A stretch of DNA of 64,000 nt. It comes from Acidobacteria bacterium 28-9. GTDB taxonomy: Bacteria; Acidobacteriota; Blastocatellia; Pyrinomonadales; Pyrinomonadaceae. Each line of letters opens with the position of its first letter. The stretch's first letter is position 1. Shown one piece after another: positions 18,205 through 29,822 of the stretch. The position numbers and the translations under genes are program-made. The stretch covers positions 32,933-96,932 of the forward strand of contig MWYY01000058.1 in assembly GCA_002050355.1 (NCBI GenBank), given 5' to 3'. Below the pieces are notes generated by a model that saw nothing but the letters and a program-made list of their open reading frames with translations, was not told the origin of the DNA and ran no database searches.

Positions 18205-20130
18205 CTACTCGCTTCCGTTCGGCGAAAGATATGTGTAACCGTCAACCTGTTTTTCGTAGAATTCGATTAGTTTATCGCCTTCTTTTACGGAAAGTTCGCC
18301 TTCCTTTATTTGCTGCATCACGTTGCGCCTAAACTGGTCGTGCAGTTGCGCGGCGTCGTACCGCACAACCGATAAAGAATCACCGATTGTTCCGCCTTGT
18401 ATAACTTTTTTTATAATATAACCGTCTTCGCCAATATGAATGTGCGCTTCGTGCGGCACGCCGAACAAGTTGTGATTGTTTCCCATTACTTCCTGGTATG
18501 CGCCGACGAGCATCATCGCCAGATAATACGGCTCGCCTTTTTCCAATTTGTGCAGTTCTAGAACAGATTTAACGTCGTGTAAATCAACGAATTTATCAAC
18601 AATTCCGTCCGAATCGCAGGTAATATCACACAATGTAGCATATTCTGTCGGTTTTTTGTTGAGTTTGTGAATTGGAACAATCGGAAAAAGCTGCTCTAAA
18701 GCCCAATTGTCCGGCATTGAACGGAAGACGGAAAAGTTTGTTAAATACTTAGCGCAGAGCAGACGGCGCAACTCGTCAAACTCTTCTGCCACATACTTTT
18801 TCTGTTGTGCAAACTCGTCGGCGCGCTCGCAGACATCCCAAAAAAGAACTTCGCCCTTACCACGGTCTTCGAGCGAAATCAAGCCGAGGTTAAACATCGT
18901 AAAAAGTTCTTCGCGCTGTTCGAGCGCGTCGTGATAGTATTCGCGATAATTTTTTGCCGAGATGCTTTCGCGCAAATCGTGAAGCTCTTTGACCACTTGC
19001 GGGTCGTCCTCGTCGAGCTTAAGTTCGGTCAAATCTTCAACGACGGTTTCGATTTCGTCCTGCACGTTAGTAACTAAAAGCGCGTGATAAGCGGAAAGAT
19101 AGCGCCCGCTTTCCTGTATAATCGTCGGATGAGGCACGTCTTCGTCATCGCAAACCGTTTTTATAACGTAAATTACGTCGTTGGCAAATTCCTGCGCGTT
19201 GTAGTTTGCGGACGATTCGTAAGAAGTGCGCGAGCCGTCATAATCGACCGCCATTCCGCCGCCGACATCCAGGAATTGAATCGGTATCTGCATCTGACGG
19301 ATTTTCGCATAAGTGCGCGCCGCTTCCTTCATCGCATTTTTGATGCGCTTTATATCTGTGAGCTGCGAGCCGATATGAAAATGCAGAAGTTTGAACATAT
19401 CAATTCGTCCGGCTTCATTCAGACGGCGAATGCATTCCAAAATCTCCGTCGTCGTCAAACCGAACTTGGCTGCTTCGCCGCCGCTCTTTTCCCACTTTCC
19501 CGAACCTTTCGAGTAAAGTTTGACGCGCAAACCAATCATCGGAAGTGCTGTTACGGGATTTTCCGCCGTAACTTCTTCGGCGAGTTTTATAGTGTTTTCA
19601 AGCTCGCTCAGTTTTTCGATAACAATAACGACGTTTTTCCCCGCCTGTGCGCCGGCAAACGCGAGACGAATAAAATCCCTGTCCTTAAAGCCGTTTAAAA
19701 CAAGCAAGCTATCAGGCGATTGTTCAAGCGCAAGCGCGGCGTAAAGTTCCGCTTTGGAACCGGCTTCCAAACCGAAATTGTAACGTTTGCCTTCGCGCAG
19801 GTATTCTTCGACGACGGCGCGATTTTGATTGACCTTCATCGGATAGACACACATATGTCCGCCGCGGTAGTCGAATTCCCGTATGGAATTTTTAAAGGCT
19901 TTCTGGAGTTTGCGAACTTGTCCGGCGAGAAGTTGCGGAAACCGAAGCAGAACCGGCGTTTTAATGCCCCGTTTGCTCAAATCATCAATAATTTCTTTAA
20001 CGTCCGCCGTTAGATTATCGTTTTCAGCGGCGCGGACAATCAAATTTCCCTTACGATTTACGCCGAAATAATTTGCGCCCCAATTTTCAATGCCGTAAGT
20101 TTCGGTAGTCTGCTCAATAATTGCGCTCAA
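18205..20130 (-). CDS. speA: Biosynthetic arginine decarboxylase
   Basis: YPMKVNQNRAVVEE, FHIGSQLTDI, LDVGGGMAVDYDGS, QESGRYLSAYHALLV. Confidence 0.95.
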   Translation of the reverse strand: MSAIIEQTTETYGIENWGANYFGVNRKGNLIVRAAENDNLTADVKEIIDDLSKRGIKTPVLLRFPQLLAGQVRKLQKAFKNSIREFDYRGGHMCVYPMKVNQNRAVVEEYLREGKRYNFGLEAGSKAELYAALALEQSPDSLLVLNGFKDRDFIRLAFAGAQAGKNVVIVIEKLSELENTIKLAEEVTAENPVTALPMIGLRVKLYSKGSGKWEKSGGEAAKFGLTTTEILECIRRLNEAGRIDMFKLLHFHIGSQLTDIKRIKNAMKEAARTYAKIRQMQIPIQFLDVGGGMAVDYDGSRTSYESSANYNAQEFANDVIYVIKTVCDDEDVPHPTIIQESGRYLSAYHALLVTNVQDEIETVVEDLTELKLDEDDPQVVKELHDLRESISAKNYREYYHDALEQREELFTMFNLGLISLEDRGKGEVLFWDVCERADEFAQQKKYVAEEFDELRRLLCAKYLTNFSVFRSMPDNWALEQLFPIVPIHKLNKKPTEYATLCDITCDSDGIVDKFVDLHDVKSVLELHKLEKGEPYYLAMMLVGAYQEVMGNNHNLFGVPHEAHIHIGEDGYIIKKVIQGGTIGDSLSVVRYDAAQLHDQFRRNVMQQIKEGELSVKEGDKLIEFYEKQVDGYTYLSPNGSE

Positions 20131-20433
20131 ATACGTTTCTCCAAAAATATAAGTACCGAATAGAAATTTCCGGCAGGTAAGATGAAAACTTATAAGTTAT
20201 AAGAAATTTAACAAAAAACAAAACTGAGAACAACAACTTTTTTTACACGAAGTATTTAAGAAGTATTTATAACGAATTATTTAATCGAAGTTTCAAGTTT
20301 TGAGGTTGCATTTCGGTGCTGCAAACAAAAACACACAAAAAAAAATATCAAAAAGAGCGTTTTGAACTTGTCCGTGTCTGTTGTAAAATCGCTCCATATT
20401 TGCCTGTGAAAAAATTCGCAAAATCAATTTAAT

Positions 20434-21885
20434 TTGTTTTCTCAAGGCACAACAGGAGATTTAATGAACTCAAAAAACGTATTGAACTATGTTGCAGAAC
20501 AGGGCGCAAAATTTGTTTCCGTGCGCTTTACTGATTTAATCGGTTCCTGGCATCACCTAACTTACCCGATTGACCAGTTGACGGAAGATTCTTTTGAAGA
20601 AGGTTTCGGTTTCGACGCTTCCAGTTTGAGAGGTTGGGCGGCAATCAACGAATCGGATATGCTGCTCGTGCCTGACCCTTCGCGTTTCTGGCTTGACCCG
20701 TTCACCGAAGAGACGACCGTGTGTCTGATTGCTAACGTGGTTGACCCGATTACAAAAGAAGGTTACGGTCTCGACCCACGTTCGATTGCCATTCGAGCGG
20801 AAAGTTATCTGAAATTTACCGGTATTGCCGACACGATTTACATCGGACCGGAAGCCGAATTCTTCGTTTTCGACGAAGTTTTTTATCAAAACGACCCGCA
20901 AGGCGCGAGATATTCGATAAATTCCGAAGAAGGGCATTGGAATACGGGGCGCAACGGAAACGAAAATCAACCGAACTTCGGCAATCACATTCGACCGAAA
21001 GAAGGATATGTTCCGGTTTCGCCCGCCGATACCTTGATTGATTTGCGTAATGCCATCTCGCTCGTTTTAGCCGAATGCGGCATTGTCGTTGAATGTCATC
21101 ACCACGAAGTTGCCACTGCCGGACAATGCGAAATTGATTTTCGGTTTTCCAATCTTCTGCACACGGCTGACAACTTGATGCTTTTCAAATATGTCGTCAA
21201 AAACACGGCTTACGCACACGGCAAAACCGCGACTTTTATGCCAAAGCCGCTTTACGGCGACAACGGTTCGGGAATGCACGTCCACCAGTCGCTTTGGAAA
21301 GACGGATATCCATTGTTCGGCGGTGACCAATATGCCGGATTGTCAGAAATGGCAAAATTTTACATCGGCGGTCTTCTTAAACACGCGCCCGCGCTCGTTG
21401 CCTTCGCCGCGCCGACGACAAACAGTTATAAACGGCTCGTTCCGGGTTTTGAAGCGCCCGTAAATCTTGCTTATTCGGCTCGGAATCGTTCAGCCGCCGT
21501 AAGAATTCCGATGTTTTCTCAATCACCGAAAGCCAAACGTCTTGAATTTCGCCCGCCCGACCCGGCGTGCAACCCGTATATCACATTTGCCGCGCTGATG
21601 ATGGCTGGACTCGACGGCGTGCAGAACCGCATTGACCCGGGCGAGCCTCTCGACAAAGACATTTACGATTTGTCGCCCGAAGAATTAAAGAACGTTCCGA
21701 ATCTTCCGGGAACATTGGACGAAGCTTTGACAGAACTTGAAAACGACCACGAATTTCTACTCAAAGGTGATGTTTTTACAACCGACATCATCGAACGTTG
21801 GATAAACTACAAACGCGAAAAGGAAATAAAACCGCTTCGACTGCGCCCGCATCCGCTTGAGTTTTCGATGTATTACGACATTTAA
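20434..21885 (+). CDS. glnA: Glutamine synthetase (type I)
   Basis: [53 protein letters not shown]; internal start at 20464 also possible. Confidence 0.95.
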   Translation: MFSQGTTGDLMNSKNVLNYVAEQGAKFVSVRFTDLIGSWHHLTYPIDQLTEDSFEEGFGFDASSLRGWAAINESDMLLVPDPSRFWLDPFTEETTVCLIANVVDPITKEGYGLDPRSIAIRAESYLKFTGIADTIYIGPEAEFFVFDEVFYQNDPQGARYSINSEEGHWNTGRNGNENQPNFGNHIRPKEGYVPVSPADTLIDLRNAISLVLAECGIVVECHHHEVATAGQCEIDFRFSNLLHTADNLMLFKYVVKNTAYAHGKTATFMPKPLYGDNGSGMHVHQSLWKDGYPLFGGDQYAGLSEMAKFYIGGLLKHAPALVAFAAPTTNSYKRLVPGFEAPVNLAYSARNRSAAVRIPMFSQSPKAKRLEFRPPDPACNPYITFAALMMAGLDGVQNRIDPGEPLDKDIYDLSPEELKNVPNLPGTLDEALTELENDHEFLLKGDVFTTDIIERWINYKREKEIKPLRLRPHPLEFSMYYDI

Positions 21886-21960
21886 TTGACAACAAAACAA
21901 ATTAGCCACGCCTTTAAACGAATAAAAAAATAAAAATTCGTGTAAGCGCGTGGCTAAAAC

Positions 21961-22551
21961 TTGTTTATGAAAATCAAACCGTTAATTTTAGAAGGCAAAT
22001 TCGTGCGCCTCGAACCTTTGCGTCTGGAACATTTTGATAGTTTGACTGAAGTCGGGCTTGACGAATCGCTCTGGCTCTGGACGGCAGCAATTGTAAGGAA
22101 TAAAGAAGATATGTGGCGGTATGTCGAAACCGCGCTCGATGAGTTCAAGCGAAAAATTTCTTTGCCGTTTGTAACTGTCGAGAAATCTTCCGGTAACATT
22201 ATCGGCTCGACTCGTTTTGGAAATATTAATGTTCAAAGTCGCCGGGCGGAAATTGGCTGGACGTGGATAAATCCGCAATGGCAAAGGACGCAAATCAATA
22301 CCGAAGCGAAATTGTTGATGCTCTCCCACGCCTTTGAGACCTGGAACTGCATTCGCGTCGAACTAAAAACCGACGTGTTAAATGAAAAATCCAGAAACGC
22401 AATCAAACGTCTCGGCGCGCGGGAAGAAGGCATTTTGCGCCGCCATACAATTACCGAATCGGGACGAATTCGTGATACGGTTTATTACAGCATTCTCGAT
22501 ACGGAATGGCAGAACGTTAAAAATAATCTTCAAACAAAACTCGAAGTATAA
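21961..22551 (+). CDS. GNAT family N-acetyltransferase (RimJ/RimL-like)
   Basis: LEGKFVRLEPLRLEHF, RRAEIGWTWINPQWQRTQINTEAKLLMLSHAFE. Confidence 0.88.
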   Translation: MFMKIKPLILEGKFVRLEPLRLEHFDSLTEVGLDESLWLWTAAIVRNKEDMWRYVETALDEFKRKISLPFVTVEKSSGNIIGSTRFGNINVQSRRAEIGWTWINPQWQRTQINTEAKLLMLSHAFETWNCIRVELKTDVLNEKSRNAIKRLGAREEGILRRHTITESGRIRDTVYYSILDTEWQNVKNNLQTKLEV

Positions 22552-22714
22552 TTGCAGGAAGTACATATAGTTTTCACAAAATTTCGGTCATTTTATACAA
22601 TTGCAATAATCAATTGGATTTTATTGTGAATGGAATTCTCAATAAATTAAAACTTTCCATAACTAACTTTAGGTATCCGAAAACTTTACAACATAAGTTA
22701 TAATAAAAATCGTT

Positions 22715-23002
22715 ATGGATAAATTTAGTGTAATTTGCCCTTGCTGCGAAATGACTTTGACGATAGACGCTGTCACTGGCGCGCTTCTCGCATCGGAAGA
22801 AAAAACCAAGACACACGGCACGTTTGAAGATTTAAAGGGCGAACTCGACAAACAGAAAAACTTGCGCGAACAGCTTTTCGTTCAGGAAAGTCAGGCGCAA
22901 AAAGACCGCTCGCGGATTCTGGAAGAAAAATTTCAGGAAGCGAAAAAGCGAGCAGAAGGTGATATTGGAAAACCGTTTAAGAATCCCTTGGACTTGGATT
23001 AA
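22715..23002 (+). CDS. Conserved hypothetical protein with N-terminal CPCC
   Basis: 95 aa ORF MDKFSVICPCCEMTLTID. Confidence 0.6.
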   Translation: MDKFSVICPCCEMTLTIDAVTGALLASEEKTKTHGTFEDLKGELDKQKNLREQLFVQESQAQKDRSRILEEKFQEAKKRAEGDIGKPFKNPLDLD

Positions 23003-23009
23003 CTGAAAA

Positions 23010-24224
23010 TTGAAGACGATTTCACATTATTGTCAGAAATGCCGAGCTGCAAATCAAGCGGGTGAAAAAAATTGTCACGCCTGCGGGACGCGCTTGATGC
23101 TCGTCGTATTTCCGGCTTCGATTCGTCACGATGAGGGAATTATTCCGTCTTATTACGAAGACCATTTGCTTGAAAGAGTTTCGCTGCTCGAACTACAACT
23201 GGCGCAGGCGATTGAAAAAATCGGTATGATGACCGCGTTTTTTGCCCGCGAAGCTAAAGAACTCAAAAAAGACCAAAAATTTATCCGTGAGTTCTCCGAT
23301 GCATTAAAAAAGTTTAACCCGCAGATTGCCGACGAAATTAATAAAAAGCACAACGATGATTATCTCCAAAAAGTTGAAAAGTTTGAGTTTGCTGACAAAC
23401 AGAAACGTTTTTTAAAAGATGTTCTACTACACCACGATAAGCCGAATGCACAGCTTTTTATACATCTTTTGAAAGAAGGAGTTCGACTGCTTGAGCAAAA
23501 AGAAGAAAGGCAAGCCTTTCAAATGCTCGAACGCGCCGCGCTGCTTTCGGCGCAAAATGTTCCTCTGCTGGTTTTTATTGCCGAAAATTTTTACCGTGCG
23601 GACAAATTTGAAGAATCGAAATTTTATCTTGAAAAAGCGTTTGAACTCGCGCCGGAAAATGAAAAAATACTGTTATTGCTTGGCGCAATTTATGCAGATG
23701 CGGGTGAAACGGAAAAGGCTAGAAAATTTTTGAGCGTTTTGGCAAACAATGAAAAAACTTTAGTTTTCGTTCACTTTGTCTGGGGAATGATGGCGGCATT
23801 CGAGGAAAATTGGACTGAAGCCCTCGTCGCATTTAAACAATCTTTGAGTAACGTCAACCTTCCCGAATTGAACTATTTAATCGGCTGCGTTTATTTTCAA
23901 CTTGAGCGATTTGACGCTGCTTTGCAGTTTTTCCAAAATTCCGCTTCACTTGATTCCAATTTTTCAGATGCGTGGTTTATGCAAAGCGTAATTTATAAAA
24001 TTTGGAACGAGAGCGAGAACGAGAAAATAACCTTAAAGACGATTTCAGAAAAAAGGGAAGCGGGCGCGCAATGTCTCGAATACTTGAGCGGCAAAAAACC
24101 GACGAATGTGCAAATCGCTCTGCCGTTTCTTCATTTCAAAAAAACAAAAAAGAATTTAATGTCGGGCGGCTCACCGCGCTTGAACAGATTTTTCCGCGAG
24201 CAGATTTACAAAGTTATCGAATAA
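23010..24224 (+). CDS. Zinc-ribbon plus TPR protein
   Basis: CQKCRAANQAGEKNCHACG and TPR-like helices. Confidence 0.75.
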   Translation: MKTISHYCQKCRAANQAGEKNCHACGTRLMLVVFPASIRHDEGIIPSYYEDHLLERVSLLELQLAQAIEKIGMMTAFFAREAKELKKDQKFIREFSDALKKFNPQIADEINKKHNDDYLQKVEKFEFADKQKRFLKDVLLHHDKPNAQLFIHLLKEGVRLLEQKEERQAFQMLERAALLSAQNVPLLVFIAENFYRADKFEESKFYLEKAFELAPENEKILLLLGAIYADAGETEKARKFLSVLANNEKTLVFVHFVWGMMAAFEENWTEALVAFKQSLSNVNLPELNYLIGCVYFQLERFDAALQFFQNSASLDSNFSDAWFMQSVIYKIWNESENEKITLKTISEKREAGAQCLEYLSGKKPTNVQIALPFLHFKKTKKNLMSGGSPRLNRFFREQIYKVIE

Positions 24225-24228
24225 AACC

Positions 24229-24996
24229 GTGAACAAAAATCCGATAATCGTTGCGCTGGACGTGGAAACTGCCGCCGAAGCGCGGGAAATCATCAATGAA
24301 TTGCGCGAAAATGTCGGCGCTTTCAAAATCGGCTTGCAACTTTTTTCGGCGGCAGGCGCATCTTTCGTGCGTGAGGTTGTGGAATCGGGCGTCAAAATTT
24401 TTCTCGACTTGAAATTCCACGATATACCGACTACGGTGGCGAAAGCGTCAATCGAAGTTGCGAGAATGGGTGTTTGGATGTTTAATGTCCACGCGCTCGG
24501 CGGTGGCGAAATGATGCGTAGAGCCGTCGAAGCCGTGAGCGAAGTTTGCGCGAAAGAAAATCTAACCAAACCGAAAATAATCGGAGTAACCGTTTTGACA
24601 AGCTCAAACGAAGAAACTTTGCGTGAAGTAGGAATTGAAAACCCCTCTAATACACAGGTTGTAAATCTGGCGCGGCTTTCGGCAAAATGCGGCTTAGACG
24701 GCGTAGTCGCCTCGCCGCACGAAGTCGCCGCGATTAGAAAAAATGTCAAAAACGAAAAATTTTTAATCGTTACGCCCGGAATAAGAAGTCAGGCGGCAAA
24801 AACTGAAGAACGAAGACCAGGAAATAAAGACCAATTTGAAACTTATGAAGACCAAAAGCGTGTAATGACTGCGGTCAAAGCCCTTAAAGCCGGTTCTGAT
24901 TTTCTTGTCATCGGACGTCCGATTTTACAGGCGAAAGACAAAATTAGCGCAGTGTCGAAAATTTTAGAAGAAATTAGTTTTAAGAAAGATTTTTAA
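24229..24996 (+). CDS. pyrF: Orotidine 5'-phosphate decarboxylase
   Basis: IVALDVETAAEA, FLDLKFHDIPTTV, VTPGIRSQ, IGRPIL. Confidence 0.94.
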   Translation: MNKNPIIVALDVETAAEAREIINELRENVGAFKIGLQLFSAAGASFVREVVESGVKIFLDLKFHDIPTTVAKASIEVARMGVWMFNVHALGGGEMMRRAVEAVSEVCAKENLTKPKIIGVTVLTSSNEETLREVGIENPSNTQVVNLARLSAKCGLDGVVASPHEVAAIRKNVKNEKFLIVTPGIRSQAAKTEERRPGNKDQFETYEDQKRVMTAVKALKAGSDFLVIGRPILQAKDKISAVSKILEEISFKKDF

Positions 24997-26573
24997 TGCT
25001 CAGCTTAAAAGATTCAAATATCAGACCGGAAAAGCTTTTTGCGTTTTTAAGCCTCAACCTGCGCCTTGTTTTTGTGGTTTTTTTGTCTTGTGCATCTATT
25101 GTCGTAACTTTTTTAGTCTTGCACCCTGCCTCATCGGCGCAAAACGTTATCAGTAGGCAAAATCATCTCCCGACGACGATACCGTTTCGCGTCGGGGAAA
25201 AACTGACTTACAACATTTCTTTTAATAAAATTAACAATGCTGCCTATGCGGAAATTTACGCTGTCTCGCGCGGTAAGTTGGGCGAAAAAGACGCCGTCGA
25301 GTTGCGCTCGAAAATAAAGACGATGGATTTGACCAGTTCGGCTTTTTATTTTTTAGACGAGGCGCGCACAACTTATGCTTCGCCTGCAACCTCTTTGCCG
25401 CTCTACATCAGGAAAATTTCAAATGCGGGAGTTTTGCCCAGAGAAACCGTCTATAATTATTTGGTAAATCCGACGGCGACCAACGATTTGCTGACACTTA
25501 TCTATCAAGTGCGAAAGGCGGGCGGCGTTGGAACTTTTTCTTTTCAGGAAAACGAAAAAAATTATGACATTAGTTTGCAAAACACCGTTGGCGAGCGAGT
25601 TAGAACCGGTGCGGGTGAGTTCGATACAAGCGTCTCAATCGTTCTGAGTCATTATCTGATTGATAACGGAATAACGGATTTACGCATCAATTTCAGCGCA
25701 GACGAAGCGCGTATTCCGGTTTTATTTCGTTTCAAAACCGCAAAAGGTGATTTCCGCGCCGAACTAGCAAGTCTGCAAACGGTTGAACCGGAAATTGCAC
25801 CTGTTACGACACCGATGGCAGTAGTGATACAACCGCAAAAAACACCGAAACCGATTGTGACGCCGAAGCCATATATCGAAAACGAACCGCTATCAGCCGA
25901 TTTGCCTTTTGCACTCGGCGAAACTTTGGAATACCAAGTGTCTATGCTGGGCAAGTATCTTGGCAATGTAACGCTGCAGGCTAAAGAACGCAAGCAGTTT
26001 TCAGGACAAGATAGCCTTTTATTAACTGCGACGGCAACCGAAACTCAAGCCGGAAATCCCCTTTTTAACTTAAACGACGGAATTCACGCGCAGGTTAATC
26101 CCGATTCGCTCACGCCGCAACGGATCGAATTAAAATTCACCGGAGCTTTTAATACGTATAATCAAATCGCACAGTTCGACCAGAAAAGCAGTTCTGTAAT
26201 TTTCAACGGCGCAAACTCGGTAGAAATTCCTGTTGGCACGCACAGCATTTTGTCACTGGCTTACGCTATTCGCTCTTTTAACTTGAAACCGAGCAAAGAC
26301 CCGAATAATCCGGTCAATGATACACGCGTTGCCGTCTTTTTAGGTTCGCAAGCCTTTGTTTTCACGCTGCGTCCGTCTAATGCCGAAATTATTAATTTGA
26401 AAGGCGAGAAAATATCAGCGCAGTTAATTTCAATTTCGACCGGAAATCCTGAGATAGACCAATTAGGTTTGCGCCTGTGGCTCGGCAACGACGAGAAGCG
26501 TTTGCCGCTTCGCTTAACCGTCGGAAATTATCAAGCCGACCTGATTTCCGAAACAAAAATTTCACCTAAATAA
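24996..26573 (+). CDS. Secreted protein with two DUF3108-like repeats
   Basis: FRVGEKLTYNISF and FALGETLEYQVSM repeat starts. Confidence 0.75.
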   Translation: MLSLKDSNIRPEKLFAFLSLNLRLVFVVFLSCASIVVTFLVLHPASSAQNVISRQNHLPTTIPFRVGEKLTYNISFNKINNAAYAEIYAVSRGKLGEKDAVELRSKIKTMDLTSSAFYFLDEARTTYASPATSLPLYIRKISNAGVLPRETVYNYLVNPTATNDLLTLIYQVRKAGGVGTFSFQENEKNYDISLQNTVGERVRTGAGEFDTSVSIVLSHYLIDNGITDLRINFSADEARIPVLFRFKTAKGDFRAELASLQTVEPEIAPVTTPMAVVIQPQKTPKPIVTPKPYIENEPLSADLPFALGETLEYQVSMLGKYLGNVTLQAKERKQFSGQDSLLLTATATETQAGNPLFNLNDGIHAQVNPDSLTPQRIELKFTGAFNTYNQIAQFDQKSSSVIFNGANSVEIPVGTHSILSLAYAIRSFNLKPSKDPNNPVNDTRVAVFLGSQAFVFTLRPSNAEIINLKGEKISAQLISISTGNPEIDQLGLRLWLGNDEKRLPLRLTVGNYQADLISETKISPK

Positions 26574-26692
26574 TTTTCAAACGATTTATTGTTTTCAAAA
26601 CTATTGAATAAACGTTTGTTGAAATTGAAAGCGAATTTCAATTAAGTTACAATTAAATCTCGAAAATAATTTTACGAATCTCAACAGAAATT

Positions 26693-26914
26693 ATGAAACT
26701 GACGAATATACCGATTGGTCAAAGCGCAAGGGTTTTAGCATTCAACGGAAATAGTCCGATAACAAAACGTCTGATGGAAATGGGCGTCGTTCCGGGCGTT
26801 TCCATCAGAGTCGTAAAGAGTGCACCGTTCGGAGACCCGTTGGAAATTCGTGTTCGCGGCTATAATTTGGCGATGCGAAAAAGTGAAGCGCAAACAATCG
26901 AAGTCGAGCTGTAG
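26693..26914 (+). CDS. feoA: Ferrous iron transport protein A
   Basis: KLTNIPIGQSARVLAF, KRLMEMGVVPGVSI. Confidence 0.9.
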   Translation: MKLTNIPIGQSARVLAFNGNSPITKRLMEMGVVPGVSIRVVKSAPFGDPLEIRVRGYNLAMRKSEAQTIEVEL

Positions 26915-27314
26915 TAGTAAAAATTAGTGAAAACCACAACCGCAGTAAAACCTCCGACCAAGACGCTCAACACCCAGCATATTACGGTTGCTCTGGCGGG
27001 AAATCCTAACGCCGGAAAGACCACGCTTTTTAACGCTTTGACCGGTATGCGGCAAAAGGTCGCCAATTATCCGGGTGTAACGGTCGAGCGAAAAGAAGGT
27101 TTCTGGCGTTTGGACAGCGGAAAAAAAAACTTGCATTTAATAGACATTCCGGGTCTTTACAGTCTCGATGCAACTTCTCTGGACGAGCAAATCGCGCGTG
27201 ATGTTTTGACGGGGAAAATTGCCGGTTTGCAAAAACCCGATATCATCATTGCAGTCGTTGACGCGACCAATCTCGAACGAAATCTGTATCTCGTAACCCA
27301 GCTTCTCGAATATA

Positions 27315-27919
27315 AAATTCCCGTTGTTATTGCATTGACAATGATTGACGCGGCAGAAAAACAAAGTATTGAAATAGACACGAAAAAACTTGCCTCGCTA
27401 CTGCGAGTTCCTGTCGTTAGTATCAACGCCAAACACAAAATTGGTACCAGAAAGCTTGCCGAAGTTGTATTAAAAGCTGTTGACACCGCACAAATTCCTC
27501 ATCCGGCATGGCTATCGGAGACTGGTTTCGATGATGTAATTCACTTGAGTTTAACGGACGACGCCAAAGTTAACCGCCCGATTTTCGCGCGCTATAATTT
27601 TATTTCCGACGTTTATCAGGAGACAGTCAAACCGAAAGACACACAGGAGAGAAGCATTTCTGAAAAAATTGACCGCATTTTAACGCACAAATTTTTCGGT
27701 CTCGTGATTTTAATTGGAATTTTGCTGCTCGTTTTCCAGACGATTTTTTCGTGGGCGAGTTTGCCGATGGATTTGCTGGAACAAGGTTTCGGCTCGCTCG
27801 GCAATTTTTTACACGCACAAATGTCCGAAGGCATTTTGACCGATTTGATTGTTGACGGCGTAATTGCGGGAGTCGGCGGCGTACTGGTCTTTCTGCCTCA
27901 AATCCTGCTGCTGTTTTTG
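27315..27919. repeat. 605 bp tandem repeat, copy 1
   Basis: Same sequence as 27920..28524; offset 605 at both boundaries. Confidence 0.93.
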
Positions 27920-28524
27920 AAATTCCCGTTGTTATTGCATTGACAATGATTGACGCGGCAGAAAAACAAAGTATTGAAATAGACACGAAAAAACTTGCCT
28001 CGCTACTGCGAGTTCCTGTCGTTAGTATCAACGCCAAACACAAAATTGGTACCAGAAAGCTTGCCGAAGTTGTATTAAAAGCTGTTGACACCGCACAAAT
28101 TCCTCATCCGGCATGGCTATCGGAGACTGGTTTCGATGATGTAATTCACTTGAGTTTAACGGACGACGCCAAAGTTAACCGCCCGATTTTCGCGCGCTAT
28201 AATTTTATTTCCGACGTTTATCAGGAGACAGTCAAACCGAAAGACACACAGGAGAGAAGCATTTCTGAAAAAATTGACCGCATTTTAACGCACAAATTTT
28301 TCGGTCTCGTGATTTTAATTGGAATTTTGCTGCTCGTTTTCCAGACGATTTTTTCGTGGGCGAGTTTGCCGATGGATTTGCTGGAACAAGGTTTCGGCTC
28401 GCTCGGCAATTTTTTACACGCACAAATGTCCGAAGGCATTTTGACCGATTTGATTGTTGACGGCGTAATTGCGGGAGTCGGCGGCGTACTGGTCTTTCTG
28501 CCTCAAATCCTGCTGCTGTTTTTG
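27920..28524. repeat. 605 bp tandem repeat, copy 2
   Basis: Same sequence as 27315..27919. Confidence 0.93.
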
Positions 28525-29637
28525 TTTATTTCGATTCTCGAAGATACGGGTTATATGGCGCGCGCAGCTTTTTTGCTCGACAAACTGATGAGCCGCGTCG
28601 GGCTGCACGGCAAAGCGTTTCTGCCGCTGATGTCGAGTTTCGCCTGCGCGATTCCAGGCATTATGGCAGCGCGCACTATTGAAAATCCTAAAGACAGACT
28701 GGCGACGATACTTATTGCTCCGTTTATGAGTTGTTCGGCGCGTCTGCCGGTTTATACGTTGATGATTGCGACGTTTTTCGCAGGTCAAACCGTTTTTGGC
28801 TTCATTTCGCTCGGTGCAATTTTGGTCTTGGCGATGTATGCGCTCGGAATTGTCGTGGCGGTCGGAGTTGCTTTTATCCTGAAACGCACTCTTTTAAAGT
28901 CGCCGCCGCCGCCCTTCGTAATGGAATTGCCGCCGTATCGCCTGCCAAATTTCCGCGCTGTTTTTCAAAATATGTTCGTTCGCGCCGGTTTATTTTTAAA
29001 ACGCGCCGGTACGGTAATTTTGGCGATTTCGATTTTGCTCTGGGCATTGACTTATTTTCCGCGAAGCGCTGATGTTAAAAGTTCAGCGTCGATTGTCCAA
29101 AACCAGGAACAATCTGAAACTTCAAATCTGAACCCGGAAATCGTTCAGGAAGGAGCGCAAATTCAAAACAGCTACGCCGGAATGCTGGGACACGCCATTG
29201 AACCCGTCATTCGCCCGCTCGGTTTTGACTGGAAAATTGGCGTCGCTTTAATCGCTTCGTTCGCGGCGCGCGAAGTTCTTGTTTCGACTCTAAGCATTAT
29301 TTACAACGTCGGGAAAGACGCCGACGCTGAAAACGAAACTTTAATTCAGGCTGTTAAAGAAGCAGAGCGAGACGACGGAACTCCTGCCTGGACGCCTTTG
29401 ACCGCACTGACATTAATGGTCTTTTTTGTTCTGGCGATGCAGTGTATGTCAACGGTCGCCGTCGTCCGACGCGAAACCAATTCGTGGGCGTGGGCGCTTT
29501 TTATGGTCGGTTATATGACCGGTTTAGCGTATTTGGCGGCGTTTTTAACGTATCAGGGCGGAAAATTTTTAGGTTTCGGATAATTAGTCGGTTAGCATTA
29601 CGCGGCAAAACTTGCGGCGATTGCTGCAGATAAAATT

Positions 29638-29799
29638 ATGGAAATTCAAAATATCATTACTGGTTTTATCGTTTTGTTTGCCAGTCTTTACGTCGGCAAA
29701 ATTGTCTGGCAAAAAGTAAAATCATTTTCGCCCAAACAGTCGTGCGGCTCTGATTGCGGCTGCGGTGTAAAGGATAAAAAACTCGTTCAGAAACTTTAG
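29638..29799 (+). CDS. FeoB-associated Cys-rich membrane protein
   Basis: MEIQNIITGFIVLFASLYVGKIVWQKVKSFSPKQSCGSDCGCGVKDKKLVQKL, downstream of feoB. Confidence 0.78.
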   Translation: MEIQNIITGFIVLFASLYVGKIVWQKVKSFSPKQSCGSDCGCGVKDKKLVQKL

Positions 29800-29822
29800 C
29801 TTTTATTTTTTCAAACGATTTA

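Larger units (their letters stand above)
26927..29583 (+). pseudogene. feoB: Ferrous iron transporter B disrupted by 605 bp tandem duplication
   Basis: GNPNAGKTTLFNALTG, then ORF ends at 27943 and restarts at 27940 in another frame with a repeated segment. Confidence 0.9.

Noticed and set aside
18707-20071. Plus-strand ORFs (e.g. 19084..19698, 204 aa) opposite speA
   Set aside because: Antisense to a clear speA gene; composition typical of shadow ORFs
27137-28788. Several minus-strand ORFs opposite feoB, including identical N-termini (MSTAFNTTSASFL...)
   Set aside because: Antisense shadows of feoB; the identity only reflects the 605 bp duplication
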